Positions 24,594 through 36,361 of a stretch of DNA of 64,000 bases are shown one piece after another. Under the pieces are notes generated by a model, which saw only the letters and a program-made list of their open reading frames with translations, did not search any database and was not told the DNA's origin. Source of the DNA: Fulvia fulva (lineage: Eukaryota > Ascomycota > Dothideomycetes > Mycosphaerellales > Mycosphaerellaceae); assembly GCF_020509005.1 (NCBI RefSeq), contig NC_063022.1:3224001-3288000 (forward strand). The letters are read 5' to 3'. Each line of letters starts with the position of its first letter. Position 1 is the first letter of the stretch. The translations under genes were made by a program, and so were the position numbers.

Positions 24594-25103
24594 ACTGTAT
24601 GCAGCACTCGGGGCCGAACGTTCACGAGCAGCCCAGCAGCGCTCGAAAGCGCGATATCGCAGATCGAAAACGCTTCCAACGGAAGCCGCAATAGGCGATG
24701 GATTAGCGCTGTATGAACGATAGCTGATTGAGCTGTTCAATTTGTCCTGTCCAGCAGCTGACGGCAGTCCAATCTCGCTATCTACAGCTGCGAAGCGAGC
24801 GGAGTCGTGCATGCGGTTGCACATGGCGATCGACAAAGCGTCGCCAAGTTCGGCGCAATTGGACAGCTGAAGCAGCTGTTATCGAAGCTGGAAAAGATCA
24901 CCCGGGCAGCGGTCGTACTCGTAACAATATTAACCACTTCAGCTACGTTCCACAAACTGCTGCGCGGGAAGGTGGACGGTAACGCAGTCGCTTAACTTCT
25001 TCACCCTGCACGTTTGGATCGCAGTGTGTACATCATCGATATCGACCGTGATAGCCAGCGATCGGACTCAGGCCCGCCGCGATCCTGGAGCTCAAAACTG
25101 CTG
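24594..25103. other. Intergenic
   Basis: About 500 bp with no recognised feature. It may contain the lost first exon or promoter of the decayed transporter that follows. Confidence 0.35.
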
Positions 25104-26823
25104 TCCCAGAGGTCACGGCGGTGCAAAGTTATGAAAGTGCAGTCAAGGTCAATGACCGCAAACTCGCGCACTTCGACATCGACCCGGTGGCCGAGAAGCA
25201 ACTGCTCCGGAAACTGGATTTGAGGGTTGTGTCGGTGCTTTGGGTGCTCTTTCTGCTTGCGGTCTTGGATAGGACGGATATTGGTGCGTATCAGAACAGA
25301 ACGACATCAATGCCCTTGATCGGTCGAGGGTTGCTGATGTGAGTTTTGAATTCATAGGTAACGCACGCATCCAAGGCATGACGACCGAGCTCAATAGGCA
25401 AGGTGACGATTTCAATGTGGCGCTTTTCATCTTCTTCGTGCCCTACATGTATCCTCTTCGAAGTGCCGAGTAATATCAGTATCAAGCGGATCGCGCCTAG
25501 TACTTGGATCTCTCTGATCATGACGCTTTGGGGTATTGCGACGGTTGGGCAAGGTTTGATCCGTAATAATGCTGGATTGCAGGCGATGCGGTTCCTGCTT
25601 GGACTCTTTGAGGCTGGGTTCTCGCCGGGGTGTGTTTACTTGATCAGTATGTATTACAAGAGGTACGAGTTGCAGTGGCGGCTTAGTATCTTCTACACTG
25701 GCTCTTTCATCGCTGGTGCGTCTAGTGGGTTGTTGGCTTATGCTATTGCGAAGATGGATGGGGTGGGAGGGTATGGTGATTGGAGTAAGACTAGGCTAAT
25801 CTGTTCGTGAGGATGAAGCGAGGGCTGATAGTATTTAGGATGGATCTTCATCATCGAGGGACTCGCTACGACTATCGTTGGGATCGCGTGTAAATGGTTC
25901 GTCCCAGACTGGCCTGAGACTGTCACATGGCTCCACCGCGAGGAGAAGGAACTACTCACAGCCAGACTCGCTGCCGATGTAGCGGAGGCGAGGATGGATC
26001 GGCTGGATAAACGGGCTGTTAAGAGGATCTTTAGCGACTGGAAGATCTGTCTTGGCATGCTGATGTATTTGGGTGTTGTCGATACTGATGTCTGCAAGCC
26101 AGTCTCATGATAACAGCCACTACATCGCGCCAGACTCACAACACGTTCACAGTTCTTCACACCCACAATCATAACCCAACTCGGCCACCGCGCCGAACGC
26201 CCCCAACTCCTCTCAATCCCCATCTTCACCGTCGCAACCTTCTTCTGCCTCCTCACCGCCTACCTCACCGACCTTCTCCGCCACCGCTACACCTTCACCC
26301 TCCTCGGCTGCCTCACCACCACGCTCGGCTACATCTTCCTCCTCCTCCTCTCCCAATCCCACATCCGTCCAATACTTCGCCATCTACCTGATCGTCACGG
26401 GCGCCTACGTCACGCAGCCGGTGACGGTGGCGTGGATCAGTCATTGTATGGGAGGGCATTGTAAGCGCGCTGTGAGTATTGCGGTGATGATTGGGGTTGG
26501 GAATGGTGGGGGGGGGGGGGGTTGTGGCGAGTAATGTTTTTTTGCAGAGGGAGGCGCCGGGGTATGGGATGGGGTATGGGGTTAGTTTGGGGTTGGTGTG
26601 GGTTTGTGGTGTGAGTTGTGCGGCGCTTTTGGTGGGGGCGAGGTGGGAGAATGGGAGGAGGGATCGGTATATGAGGATTATCTTTATGGTAAAGCTGCCT
26701 GTCGTTGGAAATAAGCTGACAGTGGCTCGTTGTAGGGGAGAACGGGACTGGAGGGTTGATGAAGGTCAAGAGGATCGAGACAATTTGGGGGACGGTCATC
26801 CATGATTTCGGTTTACGTACTGA
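25104..26823 (+). pseudogene. Decayed MFS transporter, Dal5/allantoate-permease type
   Basis: Conserved pieces of an anion:cation-symporter (Dal5-like) MFS protein occur in order: DIDPVAEKQLLRKLDLRVV and VLFLLAVLDRTDIG, NARIQGMTTELN, ILFEVPSNISIKRIAPSTW, MRFLLGLFEAGFSPGCVYLI, RWIFIIEGLATTIVGI, QLGHRAERPQLLSIPIF, and the last helices. Introns at 25284-25357, 25785-25838 and 26667-26735 have normal signals; one at 26090-26152 is tentative. The defects are: no ATG in frame before the first block; a 4-nt insertion at about 25447-25450 between VPY and ILFEVP; a one-base shift near 26366; a G14 run at 26508-26521 that is one base too long for the frame; and a TGA at 26803 inside the C-terminal block. 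It no longer encodes a whole transporter unless several bases are assembly errors. Confidence 0.8.
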
Positions 26824-27294
26824 TCTTTAAGATAGCTTTCACATTTGAGGACAGTATGACGCTGCTCAAAGTACTGCATTGTATGCTTTCGTAGAGACTG
26901 CAGATAGCGCCAAGCCTGACCCGAATCGCTAAAATCGGATAGAAGAGGTGCTAAGATAGGTGCCACGTTGCGCCACATGTCTCGAATAGCGTGCCAACTC
27001 TATCAACATTGCGCTCACTAATTCAAGCATACCTTGATATTGACATGCCTGTCAACCCCGGGCTCTCCCCTTCCGACTGGACGACCACAGAAGCTGCCCT
27101 GGCTGCTCGCAAAGGGTGCCCTGTCTGAAACACGGCTTCAAAAGCTACATTCTACAGGCTACAGACCGAGCATGATGCCATGACAGCTACGTCAGGAGGT
27201 TCGACCAGGCACAACAAGCAGGAGTCACAACGATGCGACGAACCTCCGTCAACATGACCACTGCAGCCTACGTACAACACGAAACATACCCACA
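26824..27294. other. Intergenic
   Basis: About 470 bp between the transporter relic and the DUF7587-like gene. No feature was recognised. Confidence 0.35.
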
Positions 27295-28147
27295 ATGGAA
27301 GACCGCCTACACGACGAAACCGCCCTCGACAGCCTCTCCATGGGCAAACTCCAATGCGACCCAGAAGACCTGCCCCAATACCTCTACCGCGTCCAATACC
27401 CCTCCTGCAACACCACCCTCACAGACGAAGGTCTCCACGCCTCCGACACAGATCCCATATCCGAAGACGACATCGCCACCTTTCGCCAATCAGTCGTAGA
27501 CTTCTCTACGTGGAACCGTAACCACAAGACACCCTACATCTCGCTCTTCTCCAAGCGGGAGGTGGCCGAGGACTTTGCGCTCAAGAAGGCTGGGGAGATC
27601 AAGGTGATTAAGATTGATACCTTCCGACTCCCGGGGAGTGCGCGAGTCTTCAAGTTGAGTTCGGTGATCAAGACGTTTGGGATTAAACCCGTGGGAACGG
27701 CACAGATGAGTGAGGGCATATTCCTCTGTTTGCATCATGTACCAGCCAAGACGGTTTTGGAGGCGAAGACGAGGGATCAGGTTGAGCTTGGTAGGACTGC
27801 CCCACTGTGTAAGGTCTTACATCCTCTCTCTCCTGCTAATCACATGGGCTTCAACAGACCGCTTCATAGAACAATACTGGTCCCACCACAAGCAAGGCTA
27901 CGACGAGCAGAAATGGGAGCCGAAAGTCGTGATTGCGAGGGCTGCGAGTGTTGAAGGGAGGAGGCCGAGCTTGAAGCATAGGTTCTCTGTTAGACGTGGC
28001 ATGTCGCAGAAGTTGGGGACGAAGTTGAGTATAAGGTCTGTGAAGACGGAAGAGAGTAGGACGGAGGCGGTGGATAGTAGGTGTATGGCTAGCTCCGGAG
28101 GGTGCAGTGATGCACATCATGTTGGATCAAAGAACGGGGGAGAATGA
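27295..28147 (+). CDS. DUF7587-like fungal protein
   Basis: The exons are 27295-27790 and 27858-28147, giving 261 residues. The intron is 67 nt (donor GTAGGA, acceptor CAACAG), and splicing joins DQVEL to DRFIEQYWSHHKQGY. Without splicing the frame changes to unrelated residues, so the intron is well supported. The N-terminal domain has the pattern LPQYLYRVQYPSCNTTL (about 26-42), TPYISLFSKREVAEDFALKK (about 81-100) and IKVIKIDT. This is typical of the fungal DUF7587 fold and distantly recalls ADP-ribosyl-transferase-type folds in layout (comparison only). The C-terminus is basic and Ser-rich and probably disordered. The function is unknown. Confidence 0.7.
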
Positions 28148-28270
28148 TAAATCATGTCATGCTTTGCGGGCTTGAGAATGGTCATGTATCGGTAGTATCT
28201 ATTTGGAATTGTACGCTGGGTTGAGAAGTCTCTCTCGATGCTGTCCGTGGCATTCTATGCCTCATATTTT

Positions 28271-28367
28271 CCTCCTTCATGCGTATTCCCCTTCATGCGT
28301 ATTCCCCTTCATGTGTATTCCCCTTCATGTGTTATTCCCCTTCATGTGTTATTCCCCTTCATGCGTC
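28271..28367. repeat. 16/17-bp minisatellite, about six copies
   Basis: Tandem copies of CCCCTTCATGYGTATT occur, alternating with a 17-bp version that has an extra T (GTGTTATT). The repeat lies between the convergent DUF7587-like and exonuclease genes, about 20 bp from the exonuclease stop. There are no spacers, so it is not a CRISPR. Confidence 0.9.
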
Positions 28368-28385
28368 ACTTTCCCGCGTTTTCGT

Positions 28386-29669
28386 CTACGCCTGCACAGC
28401 GCTATCCCTCCTACGCTCCTTCTTCACCTTCCTAACGTAAGCATGCTTCCACGCACTCGGCGGTGCAATCATATCATCCCAAGGCCAAACCGGCTCTCGT
28501 GCTCGACCAACTCGGCTGTGACTCTCCAGCTCTACCGCCTTCTGCCGCTCCTCATGGTAATGCGAATGCTCGCTGTAATACTGATACAGCATCGGCATCA
28601 TGAGCACATCCTGGGCGCAAGACTGACTCATCGCCACTGGCAATGGTCTCTCCTCCATTGCAGACTTCGCCAAGCCGTGCTTGACACGATATGAGATGGC
28701 ATCCTCAGCCGAAGATGCTACGGTTGGACGGTACTTGACGCCCGCTCTCTGGCCCTTGACCATTTGGAAGATGCGATGCATCTCGACAGCTCCCTCTTCC
28801 ATTCCGACTTTGGCGCAGTGGCTTAGTACGTTGATCGAAATCTCTTCGTCTGGGGTTACATTCAGCTTGGACGTGAAAGCCGATTCGAGTCCGATGAGCT
28901 GCTTGCGATCTTTCTCTCTCTTGGTGATGATGTCCATAAGCTGAATGTCAAGAACGCCTGCGAGTTTGATATTGTAGTGGGCGTAGAGAGCGTCGCTGTC
29001 TTTGCGGCAGTCCCACATGCCTTTGACGACATTTCGAGCTTCCAGGATTGTCTTGAGGGTCACGTACTGGTTGTAACGACCCGTGCCAGTGGTTGTGATG
29101 GCCGAGTCTTGCAGAGTCAGTAGATCGACGAGGTAAACTTCCCCGTTCTCTGGACAATGTATACTCAGCATCGTGACCGACCCATCACGACCGAGGTCCA
29201 CACCTTCACAGTCAATATACAGCGCTGGCTCGCCGGATGCTGCGCGACAGATCGGGAGGATGTCGTTCAGCATGTCCGAAATAGCATCAGTCGTGTCAAC
29301 CATCTTGGGAATCATCACGGGAATTTCATGTACGCGACCGAGCCTCTTCGCGGGAGCCTGGAAGTCCTGCTGCTCGATTCGGGAGTCCATGCCTCCCAAC
29401 AGCTCCTGAAACTCTCCGAGGTTGAGCTGCTTCTCCAAGTCGTCCCTACCCATGTGATGATGCAGACTTTTGCGAAGTTGCATCAGAATCGAGAACGCCT
29501 GTGTTCGCATATCCATGAACTTGTCGAAGTTGGTTGAGGCATCGTTCTTGGGCGGCTTGAGGCCGAACTGCTTCATGAGGTCGTTGTATGCATCTCGAGT
29601 AGGCGACTCGGGTGCTTTGATGCTGATCGAGTCGCACTCGAGGGATGTGGTGATCGTCTGAGTGGCCAT
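28386..29669 (-). CDS. DEDD-family 3'-5' exonuclease-domain protein (EXD1-like)
   Basis: This is an intronless 427-residue protein starting MATQTITTSLE. The exonuclease fold begins near residue 148. LYIDCEGVDLG supplies the motif I acidic pair (D153, E155), VTMLSIHCPENGEVYLVDLL is the following strand pair, and WDCRKDSDALYAHY supplies motif II (D220 or D224). LAGVLDIQLMDI follows, as in RNase D/EXD1 proteins. The N-terminal 140 residues are helical and specific to this class. Motif III is not obvious, so catalytic activity is uncertain; several EXD1 homologues are inactive RNA-binding proteins. The likely substrate is RNA (inference). No signal peptide is present. Confidence 0.82.
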   Translation of the reverse strand: MATQTITTSLECDSISIKAPESPTRDAYNDLMKQFGLKPPKNDASTNFDKFMDMRTQAFSILMQLRKSLHHHMGRDDLEKQLNLGEFQELLGGMDSRIEQQDFQAPAKRLGRVHEIPVMIPKMVDTTDAISDMLNDILPICRAASGEPALYIDCEGVDLGRDGSVTMLSIHCPENGEVYLVDLLTLQDSAITTTGTGRYNQYVTLKTILEARNVVKGMWDCRKDSDALYAHYNIKLAGVLDIQLMDIITKREKDRKQLIGLESAFTSKLNVTPDEEISINVLSHCAKVGMEEGAVEMHRIFQMVKGQRAGVKYRPTVASSAEDAISYRVKHGLAKSAMEERPLPVAMSQSCAQDVLMMPMLYQYYSEHSHYHEERQKAVELESHSRVGRAREPVWPWDDMIAPPSAWKHAYVRKVKKERRRDSAVQA

Positions 29670-31928
29670 GATGTCGCTTGCTTATGTTGTGGAGATTCAC
29701 ACGGGCAGATCTAGCGTCAACATCGGTCGCTGGATTCTTGTGGTGTACGTGACAGAGTTGGTGTAGCTGCTGCGATGATGTGTCGGAGGATTGCATCTGC
29801 AAAAAATTTATAGTGGGAGGTGCTTGTTATAATCGTCCATTCACCTTGAGGACACAGCTCGTACATGCTGACCTATGCTAACGCTCCTGGTTGGGCCATT
29901 GTTTCTTGGGAACTTGGTATCTACTTGTAGTCAGCAGCAGTCAGCGACCTCCAACATCACCGACTGTGCCAATCAGGACTTCATTAAGACCTGCGATATA
30001 ATCAATATGGTAGGGAAGCGGGGACCTAGCTGAGTAAAATCCAGTCTATGTCACTGCCTGTGGACGTATTAAAGCTGGCACGTGATCGAGGTCCGTATCA
30101 AGTAGAATCGATATGTTGATGGAATGGAATTTCACTGGAGAGAGCTTTACCAGTGACTTACGCATGCGATGACTGTGGCGTTGTGCCGCCTCCTTCGCAA
30201 TACAAGTCTCATTGGATATGCGAATCACATCTCGGTCGCGGCTGCAGACCGAATGACGGCACCCGTCTAAGGATGACGAGTAGACATGTCGGCAGTCTGT
30301 CTCCCAGGCCAGTCCGACGGGAGTGATGCTCGCCAGAGAGAGGTGTTTGATTCGAGCTCAACACTTATCAGCTCTTGTTGCTCCGGATCTGCCACGGGTG
30401 ACGAAGCCGATGTCCCTGAATGTGGTCGAAAACATGACCATCTTGCCGTGCCGTACGGTACAGCTGCAATGCGAGTGCATTGCGAAGTCGTAGTTTGGTG
30501 GCATCAGCTGATCTTTGGGCCTTTGCATGTCTTTACGGGCAACATTTTCGGGCGACTGGAACATTGTATGGTCAGCACATCAGCCAGGCCACATCAGCCA
30601 GGCCACGTCAACCGCAGCTGAATTTGACTGAACTCCTGACACACGCTCGATGAATAGGTTCTCATCCGTTCAAGCAGACAATAGAAGTCGTGATCGTTCG
30701 ATTCAGACTGATGATGAACAAAGCCAACGGTGCAAAAATGCATCTTGGGCACGTCGAACTCCCGAACACCAGTAGCCAAGCAGCAGAGGCTCGGTCACTT
30801 CCCGTCCATCGGCTGGCCACGTTGCAGGGCTTCAGATTATGCTGCTGCTTAGTGGTCTCAGGATGCCTTGGTTACCACGAAAGAACCTCCGACCATCAAT
30901 CGATGGTCCTCATCGCGCACATATACCGATCATGATCGCGACATGAGGCATTTCCATACGTGCTCGAAGACATACGCCGAGAAGCACTATAAGTCTTGCG
31001 GATTGCGACACATTCTTGGGAACGATGCCATAATCCAGACATGATCCTCGGGTATCCTCGGTCATGGCCGGTCGAACTACCCCAGAGTGACAGAAAATAG
31101 CTGCCTGTTGCTCAGTTCACCATCGCACAGGCCGCTGGCGTGCTGCACGTGGTGTGCTGTAACATGTTAAACCGGGTTTCAGAATCATCCAAGTGTTGCA
31201 CCAGAGCACAATCCTCGTATATGCGGCTGTTACGTTTTTGGAAGGCAGTCGCCATCACGGTTGGGGTAGAGGAGCCGACCGAGTATGTTCCGATGTCGAT
31301 TCGTCGAGAGCCAGATGTAAGCTGATAGCTCGAGACGAGCGTGCCTGCAGATAGTGTCATCCATATAGCGCCGATAGCTTCGCTCGCGACGCGGTCTGAA
31401 AAGAAGTGGGTACAAGCCTTGCAACGCCATTAGGCTGCTGCTTCAGCAGCAGTAGTCTTCTGGGCGTCTCAGTGGTAACGTCTTGGCTGGCTTAGCCACG
31501 CTTCGAGGTGAGTTTGCCGATAACCAAGCCCTCTCAGTTGGGTGCATGTGTTGCATTCGCTGTCAAGAGTGAGCAGCGGAGTCGTGTGTGAGTTGATGTC
31601 TTCTTCGCATATCCGTATAGACGGAATTGTTTCTCCAAGAATCCACCTTGCATCAAGATCGCATCCGGGGCATCTGCAGATGTGAAGTCGAAAAGAAGGC
31701 CCACAGCCCAGAACATTCCTTGCGAGCATACCCCGGGGGTCTCGGAGAGGCCTGGTACAAAGTCGGATCGACACCAGGACCTTGCTCATATCGTAGCGCT
31801 GACCAGGGCGTGAGCCGAACCCTGCTGTGGACGACTGTGGCCTTCGACGTCGCTTCTAGTTTCAAGAACAAGGCGCTACGTTTCCGTTGACGCGACGACA
31901 CCACTGACCCATGATGGAGCATAAATTC
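29670..31928. other. Gene-poor region, left part
   Basis: About 2.3 kb has no supported gene. The only structure seen is a short direct repeat of CACATCAGCCAGGC at about 30577-30605. All frames here are short, with no family signatures or splice-connected exons. Confidence 0.5.
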
Positions 31929-31930
31929 TA

Positions 31931-32220
31931 TGGGCAGACCCCATTTTCGACTACGGGCAGACCCAATCTTATGTAATTAATCAAGCTTTGAGGACTTAAC
32001 TTTGCACCTGCCCGCCCGGCGAGGGCTGATAGCCCTCTGTTTCTCGTAGCCGAAGCAAACCTAAGAGGGACCTAAGGTAGGAGGGGCCCCCGAAGGGAGG
32101 GCGGATCTCTTGGGAGGCCCCAGGTGCAGCGGAGGGCTAGGGGGTGGGGATGTAGTTTGATGGACTTTGATTGATTACATCAGCTTGGGTCTGCCCGTAG
32201 TCGAAAATGGGGTCTGGCCA
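31931..32220. mobile_element. MITE with about 54-bp terminal inverted repeats and TA target duplication
   Basis: The 290-bp element starts TGGGCAGACCCCATTTTCGA and ends with the inverse, differing at a few positions over about 54 bp. TA flanks both ends (31929-31930 and 32221-32222). Each terminal repeat contains GGGCAGACCC twice, separated by ATTTTCGACTAC. The interior is GC-rich, has no coding frame and contains a small hairpin (AGGGCTGATAGCCCT). TA duplication and the lack of a transposase fit a non-autonomous element mobilised by a Tc1/mariner-type transposase (family inference). No second copy was seen in this window. Confidence 0.88.
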
Positions 32221-32222
32221 TA

Positions 32223-34664
32223 GACCGTGTGATGATGGAGATGCAATCAATAGTCCGTCGGCTTGGGCAGCCACTCCTCCAAGACTGTCGCTGTGCGGAC
32301 ACCCGACCGGAGTGCGCCGTGTATCCACGAATGGGCAGCGACGACGCCGACCTGAACGGCCGTTGTCATCGCTGCCGCTGTGGAATGAGGCCGCCAAATC
32401 CCGACAGTCTGCCCAGCTTCGCTCCAATACTGCCCAGACTTTCTCGTCGCCACGTACGAAATCACCCACCAAGTATAATATCGGCGCTTTCGAGTCATTA
32501 CTGGCCCGAAGAGACTGAACAGTCGTGAGAACGGTACCTGTCTTTGGCAAGACTGCTTGGCTTGCTTATAGGATGACGATCGTCCCGGCCGTCGCTTGTG
32601 AGTCTTGTATACGGTACCTGGTCGGCTGAGTCTTGGTCATCTTGGTGATCTTGGAAATGGCGAAAGAGTCGGAGATGGAGCATGGCCGACTGCACCGACT
32701 GTCATCGAGCTGCGCTTGTGCATGAATGCTGGTTAACAGGTCAGAGTCGCGCATGAAAGACATAAACAGGCCAGGTGTTGTTCATCGAGATCGCGAAGGC
32801 TCTGATCGTGACGGCCTTGAATGGCCAAGCACCATGGAGAATCAACAAGACTCGGACTGAGACCGAAACAGGCATTGCAAGACATCGTGGCCGTTCCGGG
32901 GAGCAGAATCATAGAGGTGGAAGATCGGTTCGGTACCTGTTTTACCATCTCGGCACCTGCCATAGTTGTTATACCATCAAGCTGATGAGTCGCCCAGTCC
33001 ACATACGTGTCGCTATGGCGATGAAGGTTTACGATATTCATCTGCGGAGGTTAGCATGCCTAGCAGGTGGGATATCGTACAATCTCGATATGTCGAGCGA
33101 GCAAGCAACCTCCCGGAAGCTCTGTCGGATGTGAAGAAACTGTGGCGAGCCGATGGCACTGAATATTGCCAAGTGGTTGGCAAGCCCCACTGTCAGATGG
33201 TGATGACCATTAAGTCCAGCGATAGTCCTCGTGCGTTGTCGGCGGAGTGGGACGGACCTCCTTTGATACCTGGAATATGGCAAACACGTGCGATGGCCAT
33301 ACCATTGTGACTGAGACATCGCGATGTCGATGTTTGACGGGCAACCTGTGGCGGAAGCCGACATGATCGCGGGCTGTCGATGACCGCGAGCTACCGGATT
33401 TGAACTTATCCGCGTTACAGCTCCACACACCCCGTCGTCTCCGCCCCTCCCCCACGTCCGCCAAGAGCGAGCTGCACCTCTCTCCTTTCTTGCACTCCTC
33501 TCTTTCGGGTGCTTTTGCGGCACCGCCGAGCGTGCCTGTAGCACGTCAAGACTGCATGGCACAGGCCGTCGGCGTGATTGGTGTATCTGGAGATATGAAC
33601 AAGCGGATGAATGCCAGCGTGCGTCCAGCACAGAACTCAGCCACAATCTGTACCTGCAAGCTAGAGATTGTGGGTATACTCTAGTGCTCCTTTAGCTTGG
33701 CATGCAGTGTATGCTTATGTTCACCATCATGCTCGTATCGAGGACGCCCGTAGGCTTTGATGGGCGATGCAGGAGCGTCGTGGACATGAGGGACGATCTT
33801 GGTGGCTGTATCCTTGGCTCGGCTCCTCCAGTGTCATCGACAGCAAACAGCGCAGCTCCTCAAAGAGGCTCGCAAACGAAAGTCCCGAATCCGAGGATCG
33901 CACTGCATGAGATCTACATCTTGGAACCCACCTCTTGGGATAAAGTGAGCGCAGAGCCATCAGATAAGTGAGCAAATCGCCGAAACCTTGCTGTTTCAAG
34001 TGGATTCCGAGCGGTCTCGCTGGCGGTGACGCCCGTGGAGCACGAGGGCTTGGGTGTAGGACAACGTGGTCGGGAGTGGTGCTCGGCGTTGACAGCGGGA
34101 TGTAACGGTGGTGGCTATGCGACCTCTTAGCCGCGGGGGAGGTAACCCGTTCGTCTTTGGAGCCTGATCAGATGGTCTCGGCAGTATGTGACGTGCCCCA
34201 CAAGCCGGTCTTGCGTATGCGTGATGGCCATGGTTGCACTACAGTGGTGGGAATGAGGTCTGTAACGCGCGGCCGCCGGAGTGAACCACAACGTCGGTGA
34301 ATGAGGATCAAGTCAGAGGCGGAAGACAGTGGGGTGTGCAGTGTTGATATCGACCGTTCATTCCCTGATAGCTTACAAACTGTTGTGTAGTCACTGGAGA
34401 GTAGCGTCTCATCGATATCAAGTATCTCTATCGCCATGCCTCCATAAATGCTGCACTCATGTCATAACCCTCCGTATCCATGCCCTGAACAGCGTCCTGA
34501 ACGCCATTGCGATGCGACTCCACTCCGGAAACCTGCGTCAAGTGGACGTAGGATGGGCCGTCTCTGATAACATCTTTCTATAACAATCCCGTCCCAAACG
34601 CCTCGCCAGAGAGCTTAGTACCAAATGCAGGAAACACAAATGCGTAGCAACGTGGTGAATGCGC
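32223..34664. other. Gene-poor region, right part
   Basis: About 2.4 kb is gene-free. Frames are short and shared by both strands without family motifs. A T-arm-like word near 33390-33415 does not fold into a tRNA. This may be old repeat-derived sequence. Confidence 0.45.
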
Positions 34665-36361
34665 TTAGACAGACGGACTGGCTTTCTCGTTCATGGCCAG
34701 GCGCTCGGCCTTCTTCGTCCTCTCTCGGCACCAGATGGCGGCACCCATGCATGCAGCACTGAGAGCCAGGCAGACGCCCGACCATAGTTGTACCGTGAGG
34801 TACGTCTTGTATTCCGTAATCAAGTGACCGGCAATGACTGGACCGGTCAAGGCTGAGATGGCAGCGCAAGAGTACATCATTCCAATCCACTGGCCGAGCT
34901 TCGACTGCCCGTTGGGTCCCAGAATGTAAGCGACAGATGCTGGAGGCATGCCAATGACGGTTCCGGAGAAGACACCGAAGAGGACGACGAAGGCCATCGC
35001 GGCGGGCAGTTTCTCTGCCGTGGTCCACAGACCGAGCACCAGAATCGCTGCAATGCTTGTCACCGTGACGTGGACGTTCAGTGCACCGACTTTGTCGGCC
35101 ATGTATGCACCTCCAATGCGACCGATGGTAGAAGCGCCGTTCATCGCAGCCAACATCCACATCGTCTCAATCTGTCCACCGACTGGCTTCGCTGGCAGAC
35201 CGTCATTTGCGCCCACGTTGACGTCCTGAACTTTGCCAAATCCAGCATCCTGTGCCCACTCCTCGAGGTTGAAGAATACAGCGTAGAAGCCGAAGAAGAG
35301 AACCGAGATCGATGCCACGAACCAAAGGTATGACTTGTTCTGCTTGAAGGCGTGTCTGTCCCAGAAGATATCGACAGTCCATTTCTCAGGCTTGCGGATC
35401 TGGTGAGCAGGGTTGGGAACCGCGATAACGATCGCAAGGGCGGAAGTTGCTGTGATGACTGCTGCCACGCACGCAGCAGCCCGTTGGAATCCAAGAGCAT
35501 CGATGAGGTACTTTGTCATGACTGGGTATACAAGACCAGCGATACTGGCACCAGAAGCGACCGTGCCAATTGCGAGACTCTTCTTGGCCTTGAACCACGT
35601 TGCAACGACTAAACGCAGATGTTAGTCCCGGTGATCCGATATCGATAGACCGCGATGCACTTACCCTGCGAAGACGTGACGAAGAAACAAGCCATCCCCA
35701 AGCTGGTGAGGAATCCCTGTGTGAGCCAGATCAAGCCGTAATTGCCTGAGTTCTGCTCATCACCACTGGCTCCAGAAAGCCCGAAAGAGCCAGCTGCGAC
35801 GAAGATTGTACCTGTGATGATGAGTTCTCGGCGATATCCAGCGTCCAGAAATCGTCCAGTGACTGCCGACAGAGCAAGCACACCAAATGATTGTGTCGAG
35901 CCGATCAGATTGAAAAGCAGTAGATCTCGTCCAGGTAGCAGGGTGCTCTTGTAGTACCTTGCATAGGTACCATATGTGTTGACAACGCCCCATGAGTTGA
36001 ACATGAGAAGGAAGCCGCCTAGAAGGCAGAGCCACGGCCTCCATCCCGAAGGCCACTTTGGCTCCTGCGCTGCAGCGTTCGGGTTCGACGTCGAGAGAGA
36101 AGACAGTGCATCGTTGCGGCGTACTGGTCCATTGGGCGTCTCGATCTCCTTGTTGTACTTCGTGCCGCTGCTGGTCGACCGTGAGGGGAGAGCATTCGGG
36201 CCTCTGTTGTCGAATGAAACAGTACTGGGCCGTCGATCGATCTCTTCCAACTGATCGATACCTGCTTTGCTTGGAGCGCGAGAGAATGACTTCTCCGAGC
36301 TAGACTTCGAGTCGTCGAAGGAAGAGTTGCTTCTTTGCTGGCGTAGCGTCCTGTCGGCCAT
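34665..36361 (-). CDS. MFS transporter, monocarboxylate-permease type
   Basis: The exons are 35665-36361 and 34665-35608, giving 546 residues. The 56-nt intron (GTAAGT donor, CGTTTAG acceptor) joins FFVTSSQ to VVATWFKAKKSLAIG. The first ~105 residues are a Ser-rich cytoplasmic tail. About twelve membrane segments follow, beginning WRPWLCLLGGFLLMFNSWGV, with the class signature NTYGTYARYY after helix 1 and VATWFKAKKSLAIGTVASGAS between helices 4 and 5 (WFxxRRxLAxGIxxSGxS in the monocarboxylate-transporter-like family). The central loop is between helices 6 and 7 (KPEKWTVDIFWDRHAFKQNK). An extra segment of about 25 residues with PAKPVGGQ sits between helices 7 and 8. Substrates of fungal members include carboxylates and riboflavin, and some sit in metabolite clusters; none can be assigned here. 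Confidence 0.88.

Noticed and set aside
28271..28367. Regular direct repeats considered as a CRISPR array
   Set aside because: The units are contiguous with no unique spacers, and the genome is eukaryotic.
33385..33420. A tRNA-like T-arm word (minus strand GTTCAAATCC)
   Set aside because: No acceptor stem or D- and anticodon arms can be formed with the flanking sequence.
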